Positions 8,401 through 16,375 of a DNA stretch of 61,092 nucleotides are shown here, in pieces; the stretch's first letter is position 1; the number at the start of each line of letters is the position of its first letter. The notes under the pieces were generated by a model. That model saw nothing but the letters and a program-made list of their open reading frames with translations. It ran no database searches and was not told the origin of the DNA. Made by a program: the position numbers and the translations under genes. The stretch is from NCBI RefSeq assembly GCF_014230085.1, contig NZ_JACHVB010000032.1, positions 1 to 61,092 on the forward strand, read 5' to 3'. This DNA is from Ruficoccus amylovorans. Its GTDB lineage: Bacteria > Verrucomicrobiota > Verrucomicrobiia > Opitutales > Cerasicoccaceae.

Positions 8401-10263
8401 ATGGCTAAGAAAATCAACCGGGAAGGTCTCGTTTACGCCGCCTTGATCGCGTTCCTGTGCGTTGCGGGCTTTTACTTCGCCTACGAGATCCGCTGGGAAT
8501 TCCAGGTTCCGAGCGAACCGACCAACCACCAGCGCCTGCGCGTTGAGATCATGCTCTGGCTGATCCCGCTCGAAGTCGTCGTCCTCTACGCCTTTGGCCA
8601 GTTCGAGGTGGCGGCAGCGCGTTTCCGCAGTTACGATTTCTTTCAGTTGGCCATGGCCTTGGGCGTGACCACGTTGTTCCTGCTCTATCTGTGGTATGTC
8701 TTTGGGGGCAAAGACTGCCCCTCGCGCGGAGTGATTATGATTAATTTCATGACCACGCTGTTGGCGTTGACGCTTTTCCGGGGCGTGCTGCAATACGTGC
8801 GCGGAGACGCCCTGGGCATCGACGAGCGTTCGGGTTTCCGCAATAACCGCGTCGCCATCTACGGGGCCGGTTTTGTCTGCGATTCGCTTATTCAGGAGCT
8901 TCAGTCCAAGCGCGGTTTCGGGATGCAGCCGGTCACGATCCTCGACGATAATCCCGCCGTGATCGGACACAAATACCAGGGGCTGCGTGTGTTTGGCGGC
9001 ATCGAGACCCTCAGCCGGGCGGTGGCCCGTTATGACCTCGACCGGTTAATCATTGCCCGACCGGATATTTCCCCTTCGGCCATCCGCGAGGTGCTCCTGC
9101 GCACGCGCCGGGAGCGTCTGGACACGCTGATTGTGCCCTCTCCGCAGGAGCTGCTCTACGGCCAGGTACGGGCCGAGCAACTACGCCCGGTCGAGCTGGA
9201 GGATTTTCTGGGCCGTATCAGCCTCGATACCAACGCCATCGAGATTCATCAGTTAGTCAGCCAGAACGTGGTCATGGTGACCGGGGCCGGGGGCAGCATC
9301 GGGGGCGAGCTTTGCCGTCAGATCGCGGCGAAAAACCCGTCCCGTATCCTGCTGGTCGAGCAATCGGAGGCGGCGCTCTTTGTCATCGAACAGGAACTGC
9401 GTTCGGAGGGCTTCGGGGCTATCTTGTTGCCGTTGCTGGCGGATATCAGCGATCACAAGCGGATGGAGTTTCTGCTGGACCGCTACCGCCCGACGATTAT
9501 TTTCCACTCCGCCGCGCACAAGCATGTGCCGATGATCGAGCTTCAGCCCGGTGAGGCGATCAAGAACAACACGTTGGCCACGGCGCAGTTCGCCCGGCTG
9601 GCCAGCAAGTACCGCTGCAAGCGCTTCGTCTTCATCTCCTCGGACAAGGCGATCAACCCGACCAGCGCGATGGGCGCTTCCAAGCGCCTGGCCGAACTGT
9701 ATTTGCAGGCCTTCCAGACCGACCCGGCCAACGAGACGGTATTCCTGGCCGTACGCTTCGGCAATGTGCTCGGCTCCTCCGGCAGCGTGGTCCCGATCTT
9801 CAAGAAACAGATCCGCGAGGGTGGGCCGGTCACGGTGACGCACCCGGACGTGACCCGTTACTTCATGTCCATCCCCGAGGCGGTGGGTTTGGTCCTGCAA
9901 ACCGCCATCCTCGGGGTCGGCGGCGACATCTTTGTGCTGGACATGGGGCTGCCGATCAAGGTGGTCGATGTGGCCCGTCAGATGATCGAATTGAGCGGCT
10001 TCGAACCCGAGGTGGACATCGAAATCCGCTTTGTCGGGCTGCGCCCCGGTGAAAAGCTCTTCGAGGAGCTCAAGCACAAGGGCGAGGAATACATGCCGAC
10101 CGAGCACCCGCGCGTGCAACGCTACATCTCCAAACCCGGCGATCTGGCCGACCTCGACGCCAAGCTGGCCGAACTGGAAGGTAAGGTGGAGCACTACGAC
10201 CGCAACCAGATCAAGCAGATGCTTCAGCGGCTCGTCCCTGAATATTCCCCGTACCTGGACTGA
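8401..10263 (+). CDS. Membrane-bound nucleotide-sugar 4,6-dehydratase (WbpM/PglF/CapD family)
   Basis: The 620-residue protein combines an N-terminal membrane domain (several helices in residues 10-130), a CoA-binding/Rossmann-like linker (about 150-260) and a short-chain dehydrogenase domain. The NAD-binding motif is TGAGGSIGGE (294-303). The catalytic triad has methionine in place of tyrosine (M424-x3-K428, in SAMGASKRLAE, after ISSDK at 412-416), the signature of UDP-GlcNAc 4,6-dehydratases such as WbpM and PglF. SAAHKHVPMIE is also diagnostic. The product, a UDP-4-keto-6-deoxyhexose, would be the substrate of the aminotransferase at 5824. The length equals that of full-size WbpM-type enzymes. 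The 27 bases after the stop lead into a long inverted repeat. Confidence 0.95.
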   Translation: MAKKINREGLVYAALIAFLCVAGFYFAYEIRWEFQVPSEPTNHQRLRVEIMLWLIPLEVVVLYAFGQFEVAAARFRSYDFFQLAMALGVTTLFLLYLWYVFGGKDCPSRGVIMINFMTTLLALTLFRGVLQYVRGDALGIDERSGFRNNRVAIYGAGFVCDSLIQELQSKRGFGMQPVTILDDNPAVIGHKYQGLRVFGGIETLSRAVARYDLDRLIIARPDISPSAIREVLLRTRRERLDTLIVPSPQELLYGQVRAEQLRPVELEDFLGRISLDTNAIEIHQLVSQNVVMVTGAGGSIGGELCRQIAAKNPSRILLVEQSEAALFVIEQELRSEGFGAILLPLLADISDHKRMEFLLDRYRPTIIFHSAAHKHVPMIELQPGEAIKNNTLATAQFARLASKYRCKRFVFISSDKAINPTSAMGASKRLAELYLQAFQTDPANETVFLAVRFGNVLGSSGSVVPIFKKQIREGGPVTVTHPDVTRYFMSIPEAVGLVLQTAILGVGGDIFVLDMGLPIKVVDVARQMIELSGFEPEVDIEIRFVGLRPGEKLFEELKHKGEEYMPTEHPRVQRYISKPGDLADLDAKLAELEGKVEHYDRNQIKQMLQRLVPEYSPYLD

Positions 10264-10289
10264 TGTTGGGGGCTGTGCCTGAAGATGGA

Positions 10290-10440
10290 TTTAACCACAG
10301 AGGACACAGAGAGCACAGAGGGGGAGTCGAGCGGGTTAAGAAATTTTATAGCTACAAAAGAGCCAATGAATCACGGAAATGGCTCAAAGCTCATCCCTTG
10401 AGAAAAATCCTCTGTGCTCTCTGTGTCCTCTGTGGTTAAA
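10290..10440. repeat. Perfect 32-bp inverted repeat, CACAGAG family
   Basis: Arms at 10290-10321 and 10409-10440 are exact reverse complements over 32 bases; they begin TTTAACCACAGAGGACACAG and consist of about three CACAGAG-type units roughly 10 bases apart. The 87-base centre contains a second small facing pair (GAGCCA / TGGCTC). The element lies between convergent genes and could act as a bidirectional terminator or as a small non-autonomous mobile repeat. Related copies are at 26881, 27334, 28091, 42451 and 43389. Confidence 0.85.
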
Positions 10441-10483
10441 TTCGCTTTTTCGAGCGCCATTACGGGCGGGAACTTGACGCAGG

Positions 10484-11626
10484 TCAGTAGTCTTTTTCGT
10501 AAATGGTGCCGTTGGCGTCGCGGAAGGTGAGCACGTTGAGGTCGGGGTCGTGGCCGGTCCAGATGATGACTGGGTCGGAGTTGACCTGGTCGCCGAGGCG
10601 GTAAGTGGTCCCGTTGATACTCATGCGGGTGCCCATCAGGGCGTTGGGGCGTAGTTCCTCGACCCAGGCGGTGACGCTCGGGCTGGGCTGGCCGGGAGAG
10701 GCATCGGTCAACGCCAGGGTCGGCGTCGCGGGAACAGCCTCGGGTAGGTCCGGTTGGATCTCGATCGCGACCGGCTCCGGCTCGGGGGGCGCAAGGGCGG
10801 CGGCACTTTCATCCTCAATGGGGGAGGCGGAAGAGTCATCACCCGAAGACTGGGTGGGCTTGGTGCTCCATTCCTCCCATGTGTCGTCCTTGTCGCCGAT
10901 CAGGGACAGGATGCCATAGGCGATCCCGCCCAGCGCGCCGAGGATGAGGATAAATATGAGCAGCACGGTGAGGACGTTCCGGCCGGTTCGGTGTCTGACC
11001 GGTTGGACATCCAGATCGCTGTCCATCAGCGTGACCGGGACGGAAACGGGTCGCATGGGCTCATCCGCGATCGGCGGCGGCGGTCCCAGTACGGGCGGTA
11101 AATCGGAAGCGGGGGCCTCGCTTTTACCGGAGGCCGGGGCGGGCTCATCCCGGACGATCTTCACGCCGGGCGGGATTTTCGGGGCTCCCGGTGACGAGGG
11201 CGGAGGGGGTTGCCGGGCGCCGGGCGAAGTTTGGGAGAAGCTGAGTGGAACGCTTGCCGGGGCGGTATTGTTTGTCGCTTCGGGGGAAGACGGCTCTGCC
11301 GGAGCCTCGGAATCATCGGCGGGCGGTGGGGTGAAGTTGGCCGGTGTCGTGCGCAACTTCGGTTTGGGGGCAGCTGATGTTTCCGCAGAAGGCTTGGCCA
11401 GGGGCGTGGACGGAACCAGCGGCTCCACGGGCGGTACTGGCGTTGCAGATGATGACTTGTCCCCGGTGTTCTTCGGACTGAATTTCATCCGGGGGAGCGC
11501 CGCCGGGCCGCTTCCGTCGGCGGCGGGGTGCGGCGGGGTGCTATCGGGGGCGGCGGTTTTGCCACGCTTGAGGGTGAGCTTCCGCTTAGCGTTGGAACCG
11601 TTTTCTGTATTCGAGTCCTGACTCAT
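10484..11626 (-). CDS. Proline-rich membrane protein with GspB-like C-terminus
   Basis: The ATG at 11624-11626 gives about 380 residues: a long low-complexity N-terminal half rich in Pro, Ala and Ser, one membrane helix (VLTVLLIFILILGALGGIAY), a second disordered linker, and a compact C-terminal domain (about the last 75 residues) with WVEELRPNALMGTRMSINGT, resembling the small beta domain at the end of GspB/PilP-type proteins. It is the third gene of an operon after the ExeA-like ATPase and the second GspB-like protein, and overlaps the latter by 41 bases. A role in assembling a type II secretion- or pilus-like machine is inferred from this context. No closer family was recognised. Confidence 0.75.
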   Translation of the reverse strand: MSQDSNTENGSNAKRKLTLKRGKTAAPDSTPPHPAADGSGPAALPRMKFSPKNTGDKSSSATPVPPVEPLVPSTPLAKPSAETSAAPKPKLRTTPANFTPPPADDSEAPAEPSSPEATNNTAPASVPLSFSQTSPGARQPPPPSSPGAPKIPPGVKIVRDEPAPASGKSEAPASDLPPVLGPPPPIADEPMRPVSVPVTLMDSDLDVQPVRHRTGRNVLTVLLIFILILGALGGIAYGILSLIGDKDDTWEEWSTKPTQSSGDDSSASPIEDESAAALAPPEPEPVAIEIQPDLPEAVPATPTLALTDASPGQPSPSVTAWVEELRPNALMGTRMSINGTTYRLGDQVNSDPVIIWTGHDPDLNVLTFRDANGTIYEKDY

Positions 11627-12626
11627 CGACAAATTCGATTTCGCTGTTGGTTATGGCCTTGATGCGCAGTTGGGTGACGGGGTCAACGACCGAACCGACA
11701 AAAAAGACCTGGTTGTTCATGAGTACGCGGCTCTGCTTGCCCGCGATCTTTACCCCCGCGATGTGGGAAGACTTGAGAAAAGCCAGTGCCGCCGGGTCGC
11801 CCCCGGAGGAAGTCACGGCCTCGGGATCGTCAGCCGTTGCGTTGGGCGCAGCAACGGCCACCGTGACCGGCTGTGCCGGCATCGCGAATTTAATGGGCGC
11901 GGGGCCTTCGGCGGTTGGGGTCGAGGAAGCAGACGGAGCCGGGGAAACGGCCGAGCCAGTTGCTCCAACCGGGGCCGGGCTGGCTGCGTCGGCGGTGGTT
12001 GCGGCGGTGTCTGCTTGTGCGCCGGAGACCGGGTTGGCGGTGGACGCATCCGCCGGAGCAGGGGAGGCTGTGGGCGTTGAGGTGTCCGGAGCGGAGCCAG
12101 CGTCAGTTGCGTCGCCGGAGGTAAGGTTGAAAGCGATGGCCGGATTTGTGGAGGGGTCGGCGGCCGGAGTCTGGGGCGTGGCCGAGGGGACAGAGGCGGT
12201 GTTAGAAGGCGCTGGTGAGGTGCCAGGGGTGCTGCCGGGTGAGGCAGGCGTTTCGGGGGCTGCCGGGGTGTTTTCTCCGGTGGTTGAGGCGGGGCTGGCA
12301 ACGGTGGAGCTTCCCGCCTCTGTGGGGGTGGCCTCCCCGGCAGGGCGGGGGAGCTTGATGTGGACGGCGACTTCGCGCGGGGGCTGGAACTCCGGGGCCG
12401 GGTCGGGCCGGATGAGCACGAGCAAAAAGAGCACGGCTGCAGTGGTTCCGGCGGTGACGAGCGTCCCGGCGACGATCCAGCGCGTCCACCGGAACGAGCG
12501 GCTGGCGGCGGGATTGCCCGGTCGCGGCCCGGCGTGAAACACGGGGGCCGGTCCGTCGTTGTCGGGCCGGGCCGGGCTTTCGCGGTCGCGTTGGGCCTTT
12601 TTCAGGGCGTCGTTGATGAGGCTCAT
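11586..12626 (-). CDS. GspB-like general secretion pathway protein
   Basis: The start at 12624-12626 gives MSLINDALKKAQRDR, the typical N-terminus of GspB-like proteins that partner ExeA/GspA ATPases. A membrane helix (TRWIVAGTLVTAGTTAAVLF, about residues 40-60) follows a short cytoplasmic part; then comes a very long Ala/Pro/Thr/Ser-rich periplasmic linker and a C-terminal domain (about the last 75 residues, SHIAGVKIAGKQSRVLMNNQ). GspA-GspB complexes help secretin insertion through peptidoglycan. The start overlaps the stop of the ATPase gene as ATGA, implying translational coupling. The 5' extension to 12674 was rejected because it runs inside the ATPase gene and lacks family resemblance. 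Confidence 0.85.
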   Translation of the reverse strand: MSLINDALKKAQRDRESPARPDNDGPAPVFHAGPRPGNPAASRSFRWTRWIVAGTLVTAGTTAAVLFLLVLIRPDPAPEFQPPREVAVHIKLPRPAGEATPTEAGSSTVASPASTTGENTPAAPETPASPGSTPGTSPAPSNTASVPSATPQTPAADPSTNPAIAFNLTSGDATDAGSAPDTSTPTASPAPADASTANPVSGAQADTAATTADAASPAPVGATGSAVSPAPSASSTPTAEGPAPIKFAMPAQPVTVAVAAPNATADDPEAVTSSGGDPAALAFLKSSHIAGVKIAGKQSRVLMNNQVFFVGSVVDPVTQLRIKAITNSEIEFVDESGLEYRKRFQR

Positions 12627-13441
12627 GCGTGTTCGAGGCGTTTGATTTCCTTGACGGCGCGGCGTACGTCCCACCAGTTGACGTCGTCGGCGCTGCGGAC
12701 GTAGGCCGAGAGCAGGGCCTTGTCGCAGAGGTTGTTGATCAGGCGGGGCGTGCCGCGGCTGGCACGGTAGATTTTACGCAGGGCGCGCGGGGTGAAGCGC
12801 GGGCGTCCGTTGGCTCCGGCCAGGGAAAGACGGTGCTGGATGTAGGCCTCGGTCTGGGGGCGGTCCAGCGGGTGCAGGTCGTAGTAAACCAGGACGCGCT
12901 GGCGGAGCTGGCGCAGGCGCTTTTCGCGCAGTTTCTGTTTCAGCTCGGGCTGGCCCATGAGGATGATCTGGAGGAGCTTCTGCTCGTCGGTTTCTAGGTT
13001 GGACAGCAGCCGGACCTGCTCCATCACCTCGAAGGACAGGTTTTGCGCCTCGTCGATAATCATGACGATCTCCTTGCCCGCGTGGATGCGGCGCAGGAGG
13101 GCTTCGTTCAGCCGCCCGGTGCGGTCGGCGTGGGTGTGCTCGTCCACCGGCTCGCCCAGTTCGCGCAGGATGGCGAGCACGAGCTGTTCCTCGTCCACCC
13201 GGGGGTTGAGAATGAGCACCGACTCGTAGCGCTCGCTGTCCAGCTCGTTGAGCAGGGTCCGGCAGAGGGTGGACTTACCACAGCCGACCTCGCCCGTGAG
13301 CACGATAAAGCCTTTCCGCTCCGAGATGCCGTAGCGCAGATGGGAAAGTGCCTCCTGGTGCGTGGGACTGAGGAAAAGAAACTTCGGGTCCGGCGTCACA
13401 TTGAAAGGCATCGCCTGAAAACCATAGAAGTGCTGGTACAT
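12623..13441 (-). CDS. ExeA-like AAA ATPase
   Basis: The 272-residue AAA protein starts MYQHFYGFQAMPFNVTPDPK, the standard opening of ExeA/GspA and related secretion ATPases. Walker A is GEVGCGKST (50-58) and Walker B is VMIIDEAQNL with D130/E131. The C-terminal lid contains the sensor-like RGTPRLINNLCDKAL. Family members use ATP to help place secretins in the outer membrane. The secretin at 35449 is a possible client but lies 22 kb away; this is inference. The gene lacks the peptidoglycan-binding C-terminal domain found in Aeromonas ExeA, so it corresponds to the short form common outside Proteobacteria. It heads a three-gene operon with tightly overlapping ends. Confidence 0.93.
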   Translation of the reverse strand: MYQHFYGFQAMPFNVTPDPKFLFLSPTHQEALSHLRYGISERKGFIVLTGEVGCGKSTLCRTLLNELDSERYESVLILNPRVDEEQLVLAILRELGEPVDEHTHADRTGRLNEALLRRIHAGKEIVMIIDEAQNLSFEVMEQVRLLSNLETDEQKLLQIILMGQPELKQKLREKRLRQLRQRVLVYYDLHPLDRPQTEAYIQHRLSLAGANGRPRFTPRALRKIYRASRGTPRLINNLCDKALLSAYVRSADDVNWWDVRRAVKEIKRLEHA

Positions 13442-13544
13442 GAATCAGAGGGTGCCGCTCGGGCTGGTGATGAAGCGATTTTGAGCCCCGAAATTAGGTG
13501 CCAGACCCGGATTTGGCCAGTATTTTCGCCATTATGGGCAGTAA

Positions 13545-13609
13545 GGGACTTGTAAAAGTCCCGGCGCTAAGGTTTGCTCTTTACCGGACCCGATAAGTGT
13601 GTTACTTAT
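13545..13609. promoter_or_regulatory. Two small inverted repeats in a divergent promoter region
   Basis: Between the ExeA operon and the DivIC-like gene lie GGGACTT-GTAA-AAGTCCC (13545-13562) and ATAAGT-GTGTT-ACTTAT (about 13593-13609), the latter 15 bases before the start at 13624. They may be operator or hairpin sites; neither has a T tract, so terminator function is unlikely. Confidence 0.35.
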
Positions 13610-13623
13610 TGACTGTTTAAGGA

Positions 13624-13923
13624 ATGCGACTTTCTCCCAAGTTCATGCACCAGTTTTTGACTGGCTTCCTGGCCGTTGGCCTGGTGGCGGTGGTGGCCGT
13701 GTTTTCGCTGCTGCTGTTGAGGACCTGGCGGGAGTATTCGGTGCACCAGACCCGCGAGACCGCCTTGCAGCAGAGTCTCGAACGGGCACAGGCGGAGAGC
13801 GCCTACAAAAAAGCCTATCTCAACAAGCTGTTGACCGATTCCACTTTTTTTGAGCGTGTGGCCCGCGAACGGCTGGGCTATTCGCGTGAAAACGAGATTA
13901 TTATCCGTTTCGAGGACGAATAA
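13624..13923 (+). CDS. DivIC/FtsB-like septum formation initiator
   Basis: The 99-residue bitopic protein has one membrane helix (about 12-32), a short coiled coil (about 38-65, LQQSLERAQAESAYKKAY) and the family-specific end FFERVARERLGYSRENEIII. Members of the DivIC/FtsB/FtsL family join the divisome under the septum and connect the early and late division proteins. The ATG at 13624 has no clear Shine-Dalgarno sequence. The gene is monocistronic here, outside the usual eno or ftsL contexts, with 156 bases before the next gene. Confidence 0.85.
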   Translation: MRLSPKFMHQFLTGFLAVGLVAVVAVFSLLLLRTWREYSVHQTRETALQQSLERAQAESAYKKAYLNKLLTDSTFFERVARERLGYSRENEIIIRFEDE

Positions 13924-14079
13924 ACCGCAAACTACTTTTTTAGATTCCGCGCTGCCGGCGCGGCCCGGAGGAATGGGCACAGGTAAAGACCACCGCTTGA
14001 AAAAAGGCGATTCTGTGTGTAGGTTTACCCCAGCCTGCGAGCCGTTGAGCCTTGCCGGGCCCGTAACCCGACCCTTGCC

Positions 14080-14469
14080 ATGATTACCCACAAGCTAGTG
14101 TTCGGCAATTTCACTTTCCACGAGAACTACATGGTAGGCGAGTTCGCGGAGGGGGTGAACTTCGAGTTGCCGATGCTGGACACGCTTACCTCGCTGGCCC
14201 AGGAGCACTTTACCAAACCCTTCGGCTACGTCGCCAACCGCGTCCACAGCTACTCCATCGACCCGCGCATTTATAAAAAACTCGACCAGGTGCCGCTCCT
14301 GAGCGCCTTTGCCGTGGTCACCTACCGCACGGCGACCTGGCAGGCCCTGCAGGTGGAGCGCGGCTTCATGCCGCAGATGCCGATTGGCTTTTTCTTCGAC
14401 CTGACCGCCGCGCTCAACTGGGTGGAGTCGGTCCTCGAACGCGCGACCAGCGCGAACCGCCAGCCGTAG
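14080..14469 (+). CDS. Conserved hypothetical protein, STAS/SpoIIAA-like fold suspected
   Basis: The 129-residue soluble protein resembles a family I recall mainly from Bacteroidota: an N-terminal strand pair (LVFGNFTFHENYMVGEFAEG), a central helix and the sequence FGYVANRVHSYSIDPRIYKK (about 46-65), then an end motif WVESVLER. The alternating strands and helices suggest a STAS/SpoIIAA-like fold, but no catalytic residue or partner can be named. It may have been acquired from or shared with Bacteroidota. No operon partner is visible; the following 325 bases hold a possible structured RNA. Confidence 0.65.
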   Translation: MITHKLVFGNFTFHENYMVGEFAEGVNFELPMLDTLTSLAQEHFTKPFGYVANRVHSYSIDPRIYKKLDQVPLLSAFAVVTYRTATWQALQVERGFMPQMPIGFFFDLTAALNWVESVLERATSANRQP

Positions 14470-14589
14470 AACGAAGCGGAGGGAAGGCCGAATAACGGCC
14501 CTAATACGACTCTGCGCCGCTTCGTGATTTTAAAGGCACGATCAAGGGTACCGGTAGTTAAATCCTTAATGTAAGTCTTTGGGGTGCAA

Positions 14590-14730
14590 ACCAGTCGGAT
14601 ACTGGACGCGATGAGCCAGTATCGAAAGTGCAGGGTCCGGCTGGACCAGCAATCAGGTCTGGCGGCCTACAGGTCTCGCGCCTCACGCCGGTGGTGCTTG
14701 GCGAAGTTCGTTTGAGTCGGCGTCCATCAC
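14590..14730 (+). ncRNA. Candidate structured RNA, divergent relative of the hisG/rpsA 3' element
   Basis: This GC-rich stretch shares an exact 22-base block (14633-14654, core GGTCCGGCTGGACCAGCAAT) with the element after hisG. It also contains GATGAG upstream of that block and GGTGGTGCTTGGCGAAG downstream, like the tails of the hisG and rpsA copies. Hairpins include GATACTGG/CCAGTATC (14599-14624) and a helix GG-CGCGA/TCGCGCC. A terminator follows at 14735. It lies 120 bases after the previous stop, unlike the other copies, and may be a leader for the downstream pyrophosphorylase gene. Confidence 0.4.
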
Positions 14731-14734
14731 CGCT

Positions 14735-14756
14735 GCAGGACTCTGTCCTGCTTTTT
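14735..14756 (+). terminator. Intrinsic terminator
   Basis: GCAGGAC-TCT-GTCCTGC is followed by five T residues. It lies 39 bases before the start of the pyrophosphorylase gene, so it could be an attenuator for that gene or the end of the RNA element. Confidence 0.8.
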
Positions 14757-14794
14757 CGTTGCCCTGCGGGCGGGGTGGCCTTACACACGGCGGC

Positions 14795-16222
14795 ATGTCT
14801 GATCATGCTGCGTTACGGGAAAAGTTTAAAGCTGCCGGGCAGGAGCAGGTGTTCCGTTTTTGGGACCAGCTCTCGGGGGAGGAGCGCGAAAGTCTTTGCG
14901 CTCAGGCCGGGCAGATTGATTTGAAGGAGATCGACCGTCTGGTCGAGGATCTTGTCTTTGGCCAGGGGGCACAGGGCATTGACCTGAGCGACCTCGAACC
15001 GGCCCCTTACACGCCGCTTCCGTCCCAGGGCGGAGACGCCGCCGAGTGGGCCGAGGCCAAGGCTTTGGGCGAAAAGGCGCTCAAAGCCGGGCGCGTGGCC
15101 GCCTTTGTGGTGGCCGGCGGGCAGGGCACGCGCCTGGGCTTCGACGGCCCCAAGGGCACCTACCCGGTGACACCGGTGCGCAAGCACTCGCTCTTCCAGG
15201 TTTTCGCCGAGAAAATCCTCGCCGCCAGCCGCCGCTACGGCAAGCCGGTCCCGTGGTTCATCATGACGAGCCACATCAACCACGCCGCCACGGTGAAGTT
15301 CTTCGAGCAGCACGCCTATTTCGGCCTCGACGAGGAGCATGTGCACTTTTTCCAGCAGGGGCTGATGCCTGCCGTTGACTACGACGGCAAGGTGCTGCTC
15401 GAAGAGCCCGGCAAGATCGCCATGAGCCCGGACGGGCATGGCGGCTCCCTGCGCGCGCTGGTGCGCAGCGGCGCGGTTGCCACGATGGAAAAACTGGGCA
15501 TCGACATCGTCAGCTACTTCCAGGTGGATAACCCGCTGATCAAGATCATCGACCCGGCCTTCATCGGCTTCCACCTCAAGGGGCAGTCGGAGATGTCCTC
15601 GAAAATGCTCCCCAAGGCCCACGCCAGGGAAAAGGTCGGGCACTTCTGCGTCCAGCGTGGCAAGACCGTGGTGGTCGAGTACAGCGACATGCCCGACGAG
15701 CTGGCCGAGGCCCGCGACGACAAGGGCCAACTGCGCTTCCTCGGGGGCAGCATCGCCATCCACATCCTCAGCCGCGAGTTCATCGGGCGCATGGGCGGGA
15801 ACAACCCCGACGCCAGCCTGCCCTTCCATCGGGCGGACAAGAAGATCGCCGTCGTGACCGCCGAGGGGCATCAGATGAAGCCCGACGCGCCCAACGGCGT
15901 GAAGTTCGAGATGTTTGTCTTCGACGCGCTGCCTTTCGCGCAGAACCCGGTCATCATCGAGACGTCGCGAGCCGACGACTTCAGCCCGGTCAAGAACGCC
16001 GAAGGCGACGACTCCCCCAAGACCAGCCGTGAGGACCAACTCCGCGAATACGCCCGCTGGCTTGCCGCCGCCGGAGTCAAGGTCGAGCAGGACGGCAGAG
16101 GTCTGCCTGCGATCAGTTTCGAGATCAGCCCGCTTTTTGCCGACAGCCAGGACGCCTTTGTCGAGGCTTGGAAAAAGCTGGAAAATCCGCCCGCCATCGT
16201 CGAGGGCCTTGTGATTGAGTAA
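14795..16222 (+). CDS. UDP-sugar pyrophosphorylase (UDP-GlcNAc/UDP-glucose type, UDPGP family)
   Basis: From the ATG at 14795 the protein has 475 residues, the size of eukaryotic-type UDP-N-acetylglucosamine pyrophosphorylase rather than the short bacterial GalU. The nucleotide-binding loop is GGQGTRLGF (108-116) followed by the lysine of GPKG (K120); LMPAVDYDGKVLLEEPGKIAMSPDGHGG is typical of the AGX/UAP1 branch. It makes UDP-GlcNAc or UDP-glucose from UTP and the sugar-1-phosphate in the cytoplasm. The neighbouring phosphohexomutase would supply the sugar-1-phosphate, so the pair forms a nucleotide-sugar supply line for the polysaccharide genes. A longer frame from 14759 starts inside the terminator tract and was rejected. 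Confidence 0.93.
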   Translation: MSDHAALREKFKAAGQEQVFRFWDQLSGEERESLCAQAGQIDLKEIDRLVEDLVFGQGAQGIDLSDLEPAPYTPLPSQGGDAAEWAEAKALGEKALKAGRVAAFVVAGGQGTRLGFDGPKGTYPVTPVRKHSLFQVFAEKILAASRRYGKPVPWFIMTSHINHAATVKFFEQHAYFGLDEEHVHFFQQGLMPAVDYDGKVLLEEPGKIAMSPDGHGGSLRALVRSGAVATMEKLGIDIVSYFQVDNPLIKIIDPAFIGFHLKGQSEMSSKMLPKAHAREKVGHFCVQRGKTVVVEYSDMPDELAEARDDKGQLRFLGGSIAIHILSREFIGRMGGNNPDASLPFHRADKKIAVVTAEGHQMKPDAPNGVKFEMFVFDALPFAQNPVIIETSRADDFSPVKNAEGDDSPKTSREDQLREYARWLAAAGVKVEQDGRGLPAISFEISPLFADSQDAFVEAWKKLENPPAIVEGLVIE

Positions 16223-16228
16223 GAAAGA

Positions 16229-16366
16229 GCTAAACGGCTGAAGGGTTAAATGGTTATTGGGACAGGCTCCCGATCGGACTGATTCCTCCGGCCACGTCCC
16301 GTTAGCCATCCAGCTTCCAGCCATTTAACAATCAACCATTCAGCCATTTTAACCATTTAACTATTT
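16229..16366. repeat. Dispersed inverted repeat, TAAATGGCT family, copy 2
   Basis: A left arm (16229-16262, GGCTGAAGGGTTAAATGG type) faces a right arm (about 16318-16366) made of AACCATTCAGCCATTTTAACC-like heptamers. The centre is ordinary GC-rich sequence. It resembles 3667-3740 in sequence and arrangement and sits between two sugar-metabolism genes on the same strand. Confidence 0.6.
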
Positions 16367-16375
16367 CCACCACTC

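Noticed and set aside
10290-10440. CRISPR array
   Set aside because: Only one facing pair is present; there are no regularly spaced direct repeats and no cas genes.
14596-14634. Hammerhead-like string GATGAG...CGAAA in the element before the pyrophosphorylase gene
   Set aside because: The essential CTGATGA core is absent (GCGATGA is found) and no stem II forms between the two motifs, so a hammerhead ribozyme is not supported.
14664-14690. Reverse-strand GCGAGACCTG resembling part of a cobalamin riboswitch B12 box
   Set aside because: None of the other conserved cobalamin riboswitch blocks are found around it on that strand.
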